Below, one piece after another: positions 23,501 to 36,477 of a stretch of 64,000 bases of DNA. The first letter of the stretch is position 1, and each line of letters starts with the position of its first letter. The notes under the pieces are model-generated. The model had not been told where the DNA came from and made no database searches. It saw only the letters and a list, made by a program, of their open reading frames with translations. The stretch comes from Sipunculus nudus (Eukaryota > Annelida > Sipuncula > Golfingiida > Sipunculidae), in assembly GCA_026874595.1 (NCBI GenBank), contig CM049314.1, positions 71,688,300 to 71,752,299 of the forward strand. The letters run 5' to 3'. A program made the translations under genes and the position numbers.

Positions 23501-25040
23501 GGTCGAAAGAAGCCTACCGCAGTTTCTTTTCAACAATGTTTTAACTGTCATCAATGGGCTCCATCTGCTATAAATAACTGACGTTCACTTAAACGCTCAT
23601 TTCTAAATCATTTTTAGTCAACATCGAAATTCCTAAATATTTGCGGAATATTATCTACGTCTGGCAGGTTGCAATTTTTGTAATGGATTATCAACTTGAA
23701 GCAACTATAAACAAATGGGAATTTGTTGGAAACAGACAGTAAACAGACAGAGACAAAGAAGGCGCACAGTGGTAAAAAAGAGCCTGGTCATAAAATCGTT
23801 AGAGTTTGTTAACTCCCTTTCGGAATTTATGTAACCGATCCTTAGTAAGCCTTTAAATGAAGTACAAGTGATGTGTTAGGAATCCCCGCGCATCAGGGTG
23901 CATTGGGTTTAATTGCCGTGGCATTTTGGTGTTGTTTGCTGTAAAGAGTTCTTATACATTATTAAACAATGACAAACACAACTGACCCTTAGGCGAATGA
24001 GGCTATGGACAGATTTGTTGCCTCAAAAGACAGCATCAAGAATAGTTGGGAAGACCACCTGCACGGTCACGTGACAGCCTATACCCTCACAAGCTGAAGA
24101 GAACAGTTCTCGCTTAGAATTAGCCGAATCTGATGAGGTTAAATCTAGAGCTGCTACCCCTAAAGGCTGCTAAATCGAGAATATTCTGTCTAGATTTCTA
24201 ATTTGATCGCAATCGGTGTGTCGGTCTAAAGATCGAAGCACCGACGAATCATTCCATTTACAAAAGTCCACGGAGACCTATCCATTGGCCGCGTGTGATA
24301 GATTTAAACAATGTCATATTGACCTGATCAATATCAAAGCACAGTAGCCTTATTTATTTCTTGTATATAACCTATGGATTACAATGAAAAGTCCGTTTTG
24401 ATACATCGTGAGATTAAATGAGATTAGTGATCCCGACCTCGACACGTACACACAAAATAATATGACAAACTATAATTATATATTTATGTTTTACTGATAA
24501 TAAAGCACAAAGGCTAACAAAATATGATGTACGAGATTCAATTATTACAACAGCATACGAATATGACTAGGTTTACATTTAGATATGTGGTCTTATTTTC
24601 TCTTTATTATCGGAAAGTGCAATATACTCCCCCATGAAATTCACACGATGGAGTTGTGTAAAGCAACCCAAAGAGGATGTATAACAATCCCACATAAAAT
24701 CAGAACAGCGAATGTTCCCAGAATCACACTTGAAGCCACATTATTTCCATCCAACATGTCCATCCACTCTATCTTTGCGGAGTCATATTGTGGTCTATTT
24801 TTCTAAATTCAAATTTGGATTATTTTGTATCATTTCTATAATGTATTCTTTTTAATCATTCAAATTGGTGTGAACTTTATAAAGAATATATATTTTTATT
24901 AACCCATTTTCGATATTTCCCATTTTATATTTTATGCAATCAGTATATGTTGTAACAACATAAAAAAATATTAAGTTAATTTTTATATTAAAAAAAAACC
25001 GGAAGGGCAAGGATAGACTAAAGTTTTCAGACCATTTTGA
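20561..25040. other. Gene-free 4.5-kb stretch
   Basis: No exon, RNA gene or clear repeat is recognised on either strand. The reading frames at 20710-20949, 21585-21836, 22451-22651, 23029-23235 and 24585-24806 have no family features and are probably chance. Confidence 0.4.
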
Positions 25041-25044
25041 ATAG

Positions 25045-25235
25045 TTGTCGCAGATGCCCATGCATTTGCATCATGTCAACATGAGACCAGGCCCAATAAG
25101 CCAAGAAAGCTTTAAAGCATCTCCGACGTTATTATACTCAAATGTACAAGTTACAGCAGCCCTAGTGACCATCCATTTTCACTCGTCCTCAGTATCATAT
25201 GTTGCATCAGACGTCCACATAAATACTACTGCAAA
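25045..25235 (-). pseudogene. Dead CTLD C-terminal exon (lectin copy b)
   Basis: On the minus strand, after a TTTTGCAG acceptor, the sequence reads WTSDATYDTEDE, then a stop where the intact gene has Trp (TGG to TGA), then KWMVTRAAVT. This aligns with WTSGSDTELEDEWIWMATGT of the gene at 59.3 kb. The C-terminal half is degraded. Confidence 0.75.
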
Positions 25236-25464
25236 ACAAAAAAAAAAAAGATTCATATATTAGATTCACAGTAACTTCTAAAAGTCTAGAAATATATGAT
25301 ATAGGTAATTCATAATGTATTTACACACTTCTTTTAAAAATATCATAGGGTTTGAAAATCTGAAAGAGACACTGCTGTTGTTATATATAATATTTAAATT
25401 ATATTCAGCTCAAGATTTTGATCATAGTTGTCTTGAAATGTTCTTCATGTTTCTTTGCTTTTTG

Positions 25465-25640
25465 ATTTCTATGCTGATGAGATCCCCGCCTTAATAACGG
25501 CAGTTCTCCCGAGCATCATCCCATTTGTAATCGTGATGAATGTTCTTGTAATAAGACGGTCAATTTTGTCCACCAAGTGTGTGGGTCAAACATAGTATCC
25601 AAATCCATCTTGAAAGGCCTAATACGAATGTTTAGTATAT
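25465..25640 (-). pseudogene. Dead CTLD N-terminal exon (lectin copy b)
   Basis: Minus-strand pieces DGFGYY, then KWDDARENCRY, a stop, and GGDLISIEIK, matching DGYGQYF, WIDARHICRY and GGDLLSIETK of the intact gene at 59.7-59.9 kb. It has both a stop and a frameshift. Confidence 0.75.
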
Positions 25641-26344
25641 AATTGATAGGTTTTGTTTACATTGTGTAGTCCCAACATTTAAAGGGAACTCCAGTGCTTT
25701 CCTCATGAGAAGGTATGTTTTGATACTATTTATTGAAATTTAAAATAAAAAAATGAAGAACAAACGCAATTGATAGTTATTATTAGCTTATCTTTAATCT
25801 ATATTATTTACATCGAGGTACATCTGGAAGTGCATTACACATTTCTGGATTTTCTAAATGTCTCCATTAAAACTAAAACACTTTAACCCAGTACACAAGG
25901 CTATCATTAGACGTAGTGCACGTATCTATGTAAAAAAAAAGTATTCTGACTTTTTATAATTTCATAAGTGACTTATTTATAAAGGCATAAGTTAAAGTTT
26001 TAAAAAAATATTTCTTTTAAATTCTGTTTATTTGAATCCTAAGAGTAATCGAAAAGAGAGGAAATTTTAAATTGACTCCTTAGACTTATCGAACAAAGAA
26101 GAAATATCAAACATCATTTTGTTGGATAAAGTATATTCAAGTACGTACAATATAGAATAATTCGATATCTTCACAAATAACAACTAACATAATACATATC
26201 ATATCTGTGTGCCAGAATGATATAATCACAGAGTAAAATCAAGGATACATTTGTAGATTCATACTTACTTTTTGATCGGACATCCGTTATCCTTCGAACT
26301 CGATGTTGTATACCGATTAATTTAATACGTTCCAGACAAATTAA

Positions 26345-26440
26345 CAGGATCAAGCACTGAACGTGAATATTTATATTTAAAAAAACTCTCATCAGAGGGC
26401 TTTCAGTTTTTCCCTTGCTCTGGTATATGTAGGAATGTAA
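26345..26440 (-). pseudogene. PAN-like exon flank remnant (lectin copy b)
   Basis: Similar to 56275-56395: both share AACAGGATCAAGCACT, an AGAGGGC stretch and TTCTTGCTCTGG-like sequence. Non-coding as it stands. Confidence 0.45.
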
Positions 26441-26679
26441 TTACATATATGATGCACAGATTTCTCAAGATCTCAACACAATTATTCAACAGAGGTGGAA
26501 TAGGTTAGGTTATTAGCAGATAAATGATCAGTCTAGGACAGATTTTAAAAAATTCAGCACTTTTACACTCCATCATTTTTAAACTCTCTGATGAATATAA
26601 TAAAAAGTACATCAATGGCCAACTGATAAACAAAAAAGAACATGAAACGTAAAGAGTAAGCTTACGTTCAACAGCGGGC

Positions 26680-26815
26680 TGACAGTTCATCCCTCTTTCC
26701 TCCTGTTTTGGTCCATATAGGAGGCATTCCAGTATGGCATCACGTTCCAACCGTTAAGGCTCTATGTTCCCTCATTGCCCCGGGTACTATTATTACGACC
26801 CCGGCTGCAAATTAC
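26680..26815 (-). pseudogene. PAN-like lectin exon, decayed
   Basis: The minus strand has a TTTGCAG acceptor and ends in CLLYGPKQ...MNCQP, matching CILYGSKS...KNCAP of the exon at 62.1-62.3 kb. The middle is missing and the donor GT is changed. Stops occur in the first half. Confidence 0.5.
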
Positions 26816-27421
26816 ATATGATACAATCTTCTATAACATTTAACACATTAATTATAAAATCATTTTTGATTTTTAGACGATCCAATGTAATTATATAGAC
26901 GTTGAAACAAAACCAGAATTTAAAATCTCGCCAAATAGTCAGCTTCGTCAAACAAGTGACAGCCACAGAGGGCAAACAGGGAAGATATGCGTAACTGTGT
27001 ACAGTTGATCGATTCTGGTTTGTGCTACATACCTAAAAGAGTCTCGTGTGGTGCGAGCTGATTGTTGTGCAATTATATGCATACAAATATTGATCCGCAT
27101 GAGAATTATTATTTGAATTTGTTCGTGCATGCATAAACACGCTGTATCCCTCTGATCGATGTTTTGGGTTAATCACTGAGTGCTTGTCAACATGTCATAA
27201 AGTGATTAATTGTTCTGCAACATGTAAATCAAAGCATTGCCTATAAAAGTTGACAAATATCGTTAAGCTTATATATAACATCAAAGCACGTCAACAGGGT
27301 TAGCTTTTCAACAAACACCGCTTACAAATGATTGAGGGCCCTATCGGCCAAGCTACAGACCTACATGCGGGAATTTTTTATATTGCCTTATTCACAGAGG
27401 TTAATAACTTTAAATGATTGT

Positions 27422-27495
<74 letters not shown>

Positions 27496-28940
27496 CGGCA
27501 TTGTTTACTGTTTGGATATACTGTTTTTATTTAATTATATTCCTAGAGAAATATCCAACTGTTAGAATATATATTTCAAGCCACACATAGACATAAATGA
27601 TATGTCAAAAACAAAGTTTTGTTGTGAGCGCCGTAATTAGGGGTAAAATTGTGTGAAGCATAATTTTCTCATTTTGGTTTAAGTATTAAATTTCTTAAAT
27701 ACTGTGGACATGTCTCATTTTTTTTGGTCATGAGTCAGGACTTAATTAAAAAATGTTTTAAAGAATGGCATTTCAACTGGAAAAAAATATCATAAATGTC
27801 AATGTTAATGCATGGTAGAACATACTCTAAACGCAATCACAGTAACAATTGCCTTAGGCCGAATATCTACAGACAATGTATATTTATAGGTACATATACA
27901 CGTTGCTAGAATAGATTATTTAATGCCCAGGTTAGGCCAGGCACAGTTGCGAATAAGACACACGAGCCATCACTTTACCAACAATACATCTATATTATCA
28001 TCAGCAGATACGTTGTTCTATAGGGTTATTTCCTTACAGATTAATAGATCACTGGTGATAATGAATAATAGTAATTTAAATATTTGCACCAAACGAGTAA
28101 ACCTTTGCATCCAGATCTGACTGAAAAAGCTTCAAAAATTGCTTACAGGTCACGGATATAAATAACCTTAATTTCTGTTGAGTCTTTTAGTTAAGCACCT
28201 GCACTTTGGCATTTATCAATAGGTACACACCGTATAGATAAATAAATAAGGGTTATGATTAAATTAGAGTACTTTCGATTCACATACATTTCATAAACCC
28301 ATTGTGAAATACAACAAAGATGTAATTAGACGTGAAAGAAATGTTCAGATATCCATCAATAATATGTCAAGAATTAAACTACAATGTATGACATATGCAT
28401 GGTTTATTAATTATGAAATTGAAATTGAACCGGCGTTCTACCAATACTACAACGGCAGCATGTAGTCATTGTTTATTTGATTTCATTTAATTTTTCTCCT
28501 GTAAGACAGGCTAAGTCCCCGCATCATACATACAAGGGCCACTTTGCATTATTGACTCATGAAACATAATGTCTCACTCTCATAAATTACTGCAAAAGTT
28601 AGCACTATAAAGAAATCATCCACCAGATTTAAAAATTATGCTGTTTAGTGCACAACCTTGGACGGTGAATATCAGCTTCAAAGCTGTAACCCCGCTCTTA
28701 ATATAAGTCGGCCAAAAGGACAATATAAAACAGCATTATGCCCATTCAGGGCAAACACATAATCAAACCTATAATCAACTGCAAACACATATTTAGAAGG
28801 CACTTTGAACAATTCATTCAGAATACTGCAACTATATTTTCCACATATTATTGATCAACAAGTCCACAACAGCAGCATTTTTTTTTAGGTTTTCTATATA
28901 AAAGATTTATTTTCAGACATTTCTAAAATAAATGACAGCA
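26816..28940. other. Non-coding DNA with an (AT)n tract
   Basis: An uninterrupted (AT)n run lies at 27427-27493; the YIYIYI frame across it is translated repeat. Nothing else recognised. Confidence 0.5.
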
Positions 28941-28944
28941 AAAT

Positions 28945-29110
28945 ATAAACAGGTGAAATTACAAACACGACATGGTATTACCACACCGGGTTTTGGTACT
29001 TAGGTTCGGCAACACATGATTTGCTGTCTTGTTAACTAAAAAGTACTTGTTATTGTAGACTGGTCATTGCTATGGACACTTATTTATCTCGAATTAAACT
29101 GAAAGATACC
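28945..29110 (-). repeat. Duplicated lectin 3'-flank block, copy c
   Basis: Counterpart of 18870-19055 and 58750-58925. It lies 3' of the dead CTLD exons at 29.3-30.0 kb, as expected for the 3' end of that copy. Confidence 0.7.
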
Positions 29111-29299
29111 CGTATAATACAAAACCTACCGGCAACTTTATGGACTAATTTCAAATAAAACAGTTAACATGTAATTCGGCATCCCTAATCATGAACAATT
29201 CTTTTGATGTTTTTCTTCAGTATTTCAGGAGAATAGTCCAGGGTTCACTTGAAATGAGATTTATGCTACACCTGCGAATAACATAAAATATATTACAGA

Positions 29300-29560
29300 T
29301 TTTGCCTTGTTAACCTGAAAGAACAGAGAGTGAAATGAAATATGTACAGCGACAGCCACTCATGGATCGATTTTCCAGAGATCATTGTACAGATCGCGGC
29401 AGTAACTGTTGTTTCCATACCAGGCCCAGACCCGATGCTGCCTGGCTGATCGTGAGCCCACCATGCAAAATTAACAGGAATCCTAGTGGTCATCCATATC
29501 ACTCGTCTTCATTTTAATATTAGACACCGACGTCAGTAGAAATGGCGAAAGCATTGAAAA
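29300..29560 (-). pseudogene. Dead CTLD C-terminal exon (lectin copy c)
   Basis: The minus strand reads IWMTTRIPVNFAWWAHDQPG, matching WMATGTPVTYVEWGKTEPS of the intact gene, then shifts frame to AWYGNNSYCRDLYND (compare AWYDDNC). The splice acceptor has changed from TTTTCAG to TTTTCAA (at about 29555), and stops interrupt the first part. Confidence 0.75.
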
Positions 29561-29764
29561 GATAAGTAAATATATTTGTATTCGTTTCTGGCTGATATTT
29601 TATTTTTGTTTATCAGATTTAACATATATAGAGATTATTCACACATAATTCATAATCCATGCACAAATGAACACATATGAGCTTCCAAACATCTTGACTC
29701 AATGGAATGAACAAAATTATAGTGAAATAGTCGTTAACTATTAGAGTTCATATAAACCTTGAGT

Positions 29765-29985
29765 ACTGCACGTACTTGTTTCTTGCAATGATCGTGATGT
29801 GTGACTGTTCCTCTTCTGTTTCCATTCTGAGGAGGCCCCCGTCATTAACAACGGCAGATCTCCCAAGCATCATGCAATTGGTTTTTGTAAAGAATGGTCC
29901 TGTAATAAGACCATCGATTTTTTCCTCAAAATCTGTGTTTCAAAAATAGTATCTAAAACCAACCTGGACAAACTTACCATGAAAG
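29765..29985 (-). pseudogene. Dead CTLD N-terminal exon (lectin copy c)
   Basis: Minus-strand remnants in several frames: CPGWF, HDAWEICRC, GGLLRMETEEEQSHI and IARNK, matching the CTLD N-terminal exon at 59.75-59.95 kb. Multiple stops and frameshifts. Confidence 0.75.
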
Positions 29986-30244
29986 ATTAGAAAATAAATT
30001 TTCTTTTGTGGTTTTATTATTACACGTAAGTGTTGTTTGAACAAATTTAGGACACTTTATTCCACAACTTATGGGAGGGTACGCTTTGGTATATTCACTG
30101 ACACATTTTTAATATAAAATTTAAAAAGCCCATGAACACTAAACTTATTTGATAATCAAATATTTTTTAAATATAATATTATATAGTATATAATATTAAA
30201 TAAATCCTCAAGACACAGAAAGGTGCAACTTTATTTTATTCTTT

Positions 30245-31395
30245 AAATCTTATATTCATATTCTGCTGTTAAAACTGTGATTTTATCTATTTCTAAGAGC
30301 TCATGGTATAGACAGACATATAGTTTTGTGATTTTATCTATTTCTAAGAGCTCATGGTATAGACAGACATATAGTTTTGTGATTTTATCTATTTCTAAGA
30401 TCTCATAGAACAGACCGACATATAGTTTTGTGATTTTATCTATTTCTAAGAGTTCATGGTATAGACAGACATATAGTTTTGTGATTTTATCTATTTCTAT
30501 GAGCTCATGGTATAGACCGACATATAGTTTTGTGATTTTATCTATTTCTAAGAGCTCATGGTATAGACAGACATATAGTTTTGTAATTTTATCTATTTCT
30601 AAGAGCTCATGGTATAGACAGACATATAGTTTTGTGATTTTATATATTTTTATGAGCTCATGGTATAGACAGACATATAGTTTTGTGATTTTATCTATTT
30701 CTAAGAGCTCATGGTATAGACAGACATATAGTTTTGTGATTTTATCTATTTCTAAGAGCTCATGGTATAGACAGACATATAGTTTTGTGATTTTATCTAT
30801 TTCTAAGAGCTCATGGTATAGACAGACATATAGTTTTGTGATTTTATCTATTTCTAAGAGCTCATGGTATAGACAGACATATAGTTTGTGATTTTATCTA
30901 TTTCTAAGAGCTCATGGTATAGACAGACATATAGTTTTCTGATTTTATCTATTTCTAAGAGCTCATGGTATAGACAGACATATAGTTCTGTGATTTTATC
31001 TATTTCTAAGAGCTCATTGTATAGACCGACATATAGTTTTGTGATTTTATCTATTTCTTAGAGCTCATGGTATAGACAGACATATAGTTTTGTGATTTTG
31101 TCTATTTTTAAGAGCTCATGGTATAGACCGACATATAGTTTTGTGATTTTATCTATTTCTAAGAGCTCATTGTATAGACCGACATATAGTTTTGTGATTT
31201 TATCTATTTCTTAGAGCTCATGGTATAGACAGACATATAGTTTTGTGATTTTGTCTATTTTTAAGAGCTCATGGTATAGACAGACATATAGTTTTGTGAT
31301 TTTATCTATTTCTAAGAGCTCATGGTATAGACAGACATATAGTTTCGGATTTTATCTATTTCTAAGAGCTCATGGTATAGAAAGACATATAGTTT
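30245..31395. repeat. 51-bp tandem satellite
   Basis: About 22 units of TTTTGTGATTTTATCTATTT then CTAAGAGCTCATGGTATAGA and CAGACATATAG, mostly 95% or more alike. Because 51 is divisible by 3, one frame stays open for 153 codons at 30430-30891 with a 17-residue period (SWYRQTYSFVILSISKS). The frame ends where a unit loses a base. Confidence 0.95.
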
Positions 31396-31619
31396 GTTGA
31401 CACCTGTCAGAAGCGCGTGAAAATGGCTACGATTGACCTCATATTAAGTTCCCCTGAAATATCTCAATGTGTTATGTATAAGCTGAATTTCTCTGAGACG
31501 GATACCTCAATGAGGAGAAGTCCCTTTCAGCAAAACCCACGCTTTCAGTCTAAATCAACCTGAAAAACAAGAACACTACGAGATCCATCATCAGTTGCGA
31601 TGCATGAAACGCTTTATCT

Positions 31620-32010
31620 CTGCTACAACAACCAAATGCGCCCCTTGACCTCATATTCCTAATAATAAAGACTAAGTAAATCTACTCTATTTGAATATAA
31701 GGTCTTATTCCGTTCCATCTAAGTACATGAACAGAGCTAATCTAAATTAATTGGATTAGACACTTATTGGATTAAGATTCGGAATTACAGAAAAACTGCC
31801 AGGGAATGAGAACAGTAAAATTTTTATTAATATATGTATAAACTTTGTAACAATATCAGTCATTCTTCTCTCTGCATGATATTTGATATTTTTAGTTTCA
31901 TGAACGGTATAACCTGGAAAGTGTGCACTTTTGGAATACATACCTTTGTCCTTTTATTTCAACTATGTGTCCTCATTTTATTCTGAACTGACCCGTGTCT
32001 GGCAATTTCA
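31620..32010. repeat. Segmental duplication partner of 20126-20400
   Basis: See 20126-20400. It lies to the right of the 51-bp array, as its partner lies to the right of the 47-bp array. No PAN-like exon is seen beyond it. Confidence 0.55.
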
Positions 32011-32089
32011 GAATTCACAGGACTATTTAGATAAAGTAACCGGTATATTAAAGTACTGTTGACCTCACCCTTGGTGGGGATCCACCGTG

Positions 32090-34695
32090 AAAAATCAATC
32101 TCCCGGCCTTGAGTCCAATACCTTCCCCTTGATTAGGGGAAACCGTTGGCCATTTCATCATAACTGGTTTTATTCTATTTTTATTCCTCCGACTTTGGTA
32201 CTATAAGTTAAAGTACAGGCCAATATAGTGTTGATACCAAACTTCTCATCCACACCTCTATCACTTCAACTCAAGTCATATCTATATTAGTTATAATAAA
32301 ACCCAGATTATCTGCCGAAATACGTTATTTCTACTTAATATTTTACAGATAAAAACACAGGCGACGAATGCACAAAAGTAAATAAAAAAAAATGTTTAAT
32401 CATTTATTGTTACGAGTATTACTTGCGGGTCTCTTAGTAAAACTAAATATTTTAAACAACAAAATCGATTTCAGACTTTAAACGAAATTCATTAGAGATT
32501 GATTTTCCCGATCCATCAAATTAAGACATATAGGATTTCCCTTATATCAAAATCACACCAATCTTTGGCAAAAATTAAACTATTTCAAAGGCGGTGTCCA
32601 ATAATGGTTTAATTGACGTGCCCATTATCTGTCTCGGGAATGCCGTGGGATCCATGCATTCTAAATATAATTTTTTATATACTACTGAATGAACATTATT
32701 CTATCTTAATGCATAACCTTTGACTGATTGTAAACCTAAGAGAACATTTGCATCCTTCTTCTATGTGAATTTATAAATATATCGGCTGATAGTTTATTTG
32801 AAAAAGTATGTACAATATGGCATTAATATATGGTGGTTTTCCTGTGCGGCTCGATCCCAAAGACAAAATTAAAATAGCCATCCATAATAATGATTCAGTT
32901 CTACAAATGCACATTTGGTTGATTATTAGCAATGAGTTTATGTGATTGCTCTTATTTTCCCGTTTTTTTCTGCTAATATGCTTTTATTTTCATACTCTGT
33001 TTCAGTCACATTTGTTCCAATATTCATATTAAAAGATATGTGTCCAGTAACGTACTGTTATTTTATAGTTTTGAGCTTTCCTCCAATGTCTGGTTTATCG
33101 CATGAAACATTAGCACGAAAAAAAAACATAAATAAGGGTTCTTGGCTATCAGGGGCTAAATGGATTAATGCCCGCCGCGCTAACAGCAGCGACCCGGCCA
33201 TACCATTCGCTTATCAACCCATCAAAACTTTTTAAAGGTGCCTTTTCAAATTCTAGGTATGTTAGATATACTAATATTGTAATAAATGTTTAAACATGCA
33301 GGTGTTCAAAATTGCAATAACATAAAATTTGACAAATGGACCTAGGACATGTATACAATATCCTTTTGTCACTGTCGACAATAACAAATTTGACCTGCGT
33401 CAAATAAATGTCTGGAAGTATTGTATGTAAGCAAAATATGTACATTTCATCCAAGAACTTAATTGGGTCTGAGCTATTCATTGCTTATCATGAATACCAT
33501 TGGGTTATTTCACTATGATAAAGCGACAGAATATCACGGGGCTTCCATATGTGCTACTTAAAATCGATCTCCAGGCCTTGAGTCCCATACCTTTCCTTTG
33601 ATCACGGAAGCCGGTGGCCATTTCATCATAACTGGTTTTATTCTTTTTTTATTCCTACGACTTTGATACTGTACATAAAAAGTACAGGCCAATATAGTGT
33701 TGATACCAAACTTCTCATCCACACCTCTATCACTTCAACTTAAATCATATCTATATTAATTATAATAAAACTCCCAGATTATCTGCCGAAATACACATTA
33801 TTTATACTTAATATTTAACAGATAAAAACACAGGCGACGAATGCACAAAAGAAAATAAAAAAAATGTTTAATCATTTATTGTAAAGAGTATCACTTGCGG
33901 GTCTCTTAGTAAAACTAAATATTTTAAACAACGAAATCTATTTCAAACTTCAAACGAAATTCATTAGATATTGATTTTCCCGATCCATCAAATTTAAACA
34001 TACAGAATTTTCTTCATATCACAATCACACCAATCTTTGGCAAAAATTAAACTATTTCAAAGGCGGTGTCCAATAATGGTTTGACGTACCCATTATCTGT
34101 CTCGGGACTGCCGTGTGATCCATGCATTCTAAATAAAATTTTGATATACAACTGAATGAACATTATTCTATCTAAATGCATTACCTTTGACTGATTGTAA
34201 ATCTAAGAGGACATTTGCATTCTTCTTTTATGTGAATTTATAATATATCAGCTGACAGTGTATTTGAACACAGTATGTACAAGCTGGCATTAATGAATGG
34301 TGGTTTTCCTGTGCGGCTCGATCCCAAAGACAAAATTAAAATAGCCATCCATAATAATGATTCAGTTCTATAAATGCACATTTGGTTGATTATTAGCAAA
34401 GAGTTTATGTGATTGCTCTTATTTTCCCGTTTTTTCTGCTAATATGCTTTTATTTTCATACTTTGTTTCAGTCACATTTGTTCCAACATATATTAATTTA
34501 TATATCATATTATTATATCATATTAATTCATATTAGTAACTTACTGTTATTTCATAGTTTAGAGCTTACCTCAAATGTCTGGTTTATCGCATGAAACATT
34601 AGCATAAAAAACATAAATAAGGGAATCGGGCGTTATTTCACTATAATAAAGGGACGGCACATCACGGGGGCTTCCATATGTGCTACTTAAAGTGG
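32090..34695. repeat. Tandem duplication of an ~1.1-kb unit
   Basis: Copy 1 is about 32090-33150 and copy 2 about 33497-34628, roughly 90% alike (shared starts GGCCTTGAGTCC, ends GAAACATTAGCA...ACATAAATAAGGG). A junction sequence (TATTTCACTAT-ATAAAG then CACGGGG-CTTCCATATGTGC) occurs before copy 2 at 33507-33555 and again after it at 34633-34685, so a third partial unit begins there. Copy 1 carries about 330 bp extra at 33150-33490. The reading frames at 32942-33235 and 34409-34594 are the same position in the two copies and diverge in frame; they are not conserved coding. Confidence 0.85.
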
Positions 34696-34699
34696 TATA

Positions 34700-35605
34700 G
34701 ATAATCATGAATACCATTGAGGTATTTCTTTATTATAAAGCAAAACCATATTGCTCGGGCTTTCAGAGGCAATAACCAAAATGGTTAAATTTAGGTATTT
34801 TTCCTGCATAAAAATGTCCAAAGCTTTCATATTTGAAGTCATTTCAGTTATTCTTTATTATTTTTGTCATGGTTAAAAGCATACTTACTGAAAGTTACAG
34901 CGAATCTTGTGAAGCACAGGCTCCAGTTCCTATGGAAACAGAGAAAGACGTAAATCGGGTTGTGCATGGAATCTTATTATACAGTTAAAACGGTTGCTGG
35001 ATTGAACCTTGTTCTATTGAATGTTTGTTAGTCACACAGTATGGTTCATTCTACATGTAACCTGAGGAAAAGTCACTTTAAACCTATGTTAACAAAAGAA
35101 AATTTGAATGAAACATGTAAACCCTATTTAAATTTCAGGGTTTAACTGTGATACATACATCATGTGTTACAATAAATCTCATTAGTAAGCCATTATTTAT
35201 TCTATAGGCATTATCTAAACTTCTTGTCGCGTCAGTGAACACATACGCTCCCGAGGCAGCGGAAATCTTGCGCTTCAAAAGAAGCAACTGCTAGCTTTGA
35301 CCGTTTATGATATATATAGACACCAGATGGCGGTTCGTTGTCCGCTGTAAAAACGTGCATATGATGTGACAAGCAGCCAATCAGATGCCAATAAACAAAC
35401 ACTCGACAGGCATCCTGGCTCCGCCCATAGCTGAGCTTCAAGCGCCCTTTGATGATTTCACGGTCGAATTTTAATTGCTCCCTCTGCATTCTCGCATAAT
35501 CGACTGATTCGATAAGGACATTATGACTGTGTTAGCGTAGCCATGTATCTGTTGTCTGCAGAACTTAAACCAGTCAGCGAGGTGTGCGCGCAGCCTTTGT
35601 TGTCA
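34700..35605. other. Non-coding DNA
   Basis: No gene recognised. The minus-strand frame at 35489-35232 lacks family features. An AGCCAATCAG box lies at about 35375 without other promoter context. Confidence 0.4.
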
Positions 35606-35748
35606 CGTTTCGTTTGAATTACAGCTCACCGGCCGGGCATCCTATGTGCCAAAGGCCCTGAGCAAACCACGTCTGGGGCAATTCTCTCTGAGCCTTTGGC
35701 CTGTTCAGACGGTTACCAAGACGGTGAGCTGTCAATCAAAACGAAATG
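35606..35748. repeat. 143-bp foldback (MITE-like) palindrome
   Basis: The outer arms pair over about 26 bp: ATTACAGCTCACCG at 35618-35631 and CGGTGAGCTGTCAAT at 35722-35736, extended outwards by TTTCGTTT/AAAACGAAA. A second inner stem uses CCAAAGGCCCTGAG and CTGAGCCTTTGG. It is GC-richer than its surroundings. A target-site duplication is not obvious. Confidence 0.65.
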
Positions 35749-36477
35749 AACATGATTGGCTCCGTGTATTTCTCGCTTGGCAGTGTCTTCCAGCACAAGG
35801 TCTCACTTGATTGGACAAAAATACAATGCTCCCCTCTGGTGTAGTAATTCGGGAAGGTGGTCATAACAAACAGCGCTTACGATACAGGTACTAGGCCTAT
35901 AGTTAAAGCGCTGTGTAAAGAGCGTAGTGAACACGGGATTTTATACTTATTGACCATAATCAATAGTCATTTATGTAAGACTAAAAATAATAGCTTGTCA
36001 TTACACCAACATTTGTTTAGCCTATGTACCAATTCTTTCAGACACTTATTACTAATGTTTAATATTTCACCCTCTGAGGATTATTTGATTGGAAATTTGC
36101 TGTAAATACCCCATTTGCTGAGGAATACAGGGAGAAACGTCATGACAGGTTCATCACACCGACTGTGACAATTAAGTAATCACTAATGTTTGACAGGTAG
36201 ATAAAGGGTATTATGTTGACAAACAGTACAAATAATATGACAAAGGCCAAGTGGGTTAAACCGGATTGGAAAATTAAATCTGATGTAGCCTAGGAAATTA
36301 GGAATTTAATAAGAAAGACAACCGGTTGTGCGGTTGAGGGTATTTTATATTTTCTAGGAGGTAAATACAAGAAACAACAAATACAAATGTTTTTAATATG
36401 AAATTACACAAAACATACACAAATACAAAAATAACCTGATGCATCTCTTATCTTTCCACATATTGACAGATAAAAGC
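35749..36477. other. Upstream region of lectin gene 2
   Basis: No gene recognised. The frame at 35857-36105 is not supported by any family feature. Confidence 0.35.

Noticed and set aside
24185-24260. Hairpin with GTCGGTG and CACCGAC arms
   Set aside because: The pairing is short and interrupted and no RNA family fits.
32942-34594. Hydrophobic frames in both copies of the tandem duplication
   Set aside because: The copies diverge by frameshifts and the rest of the unit is equally conserved, so there is no sign of coding selection.
35232-35489. Minus-strand frame of 85 codons upstream of lectin gene 2
   Set aside because: No domain, no splice signals that would join it to anything, and no conservation with the duplicated lectin flank at 8 kb.
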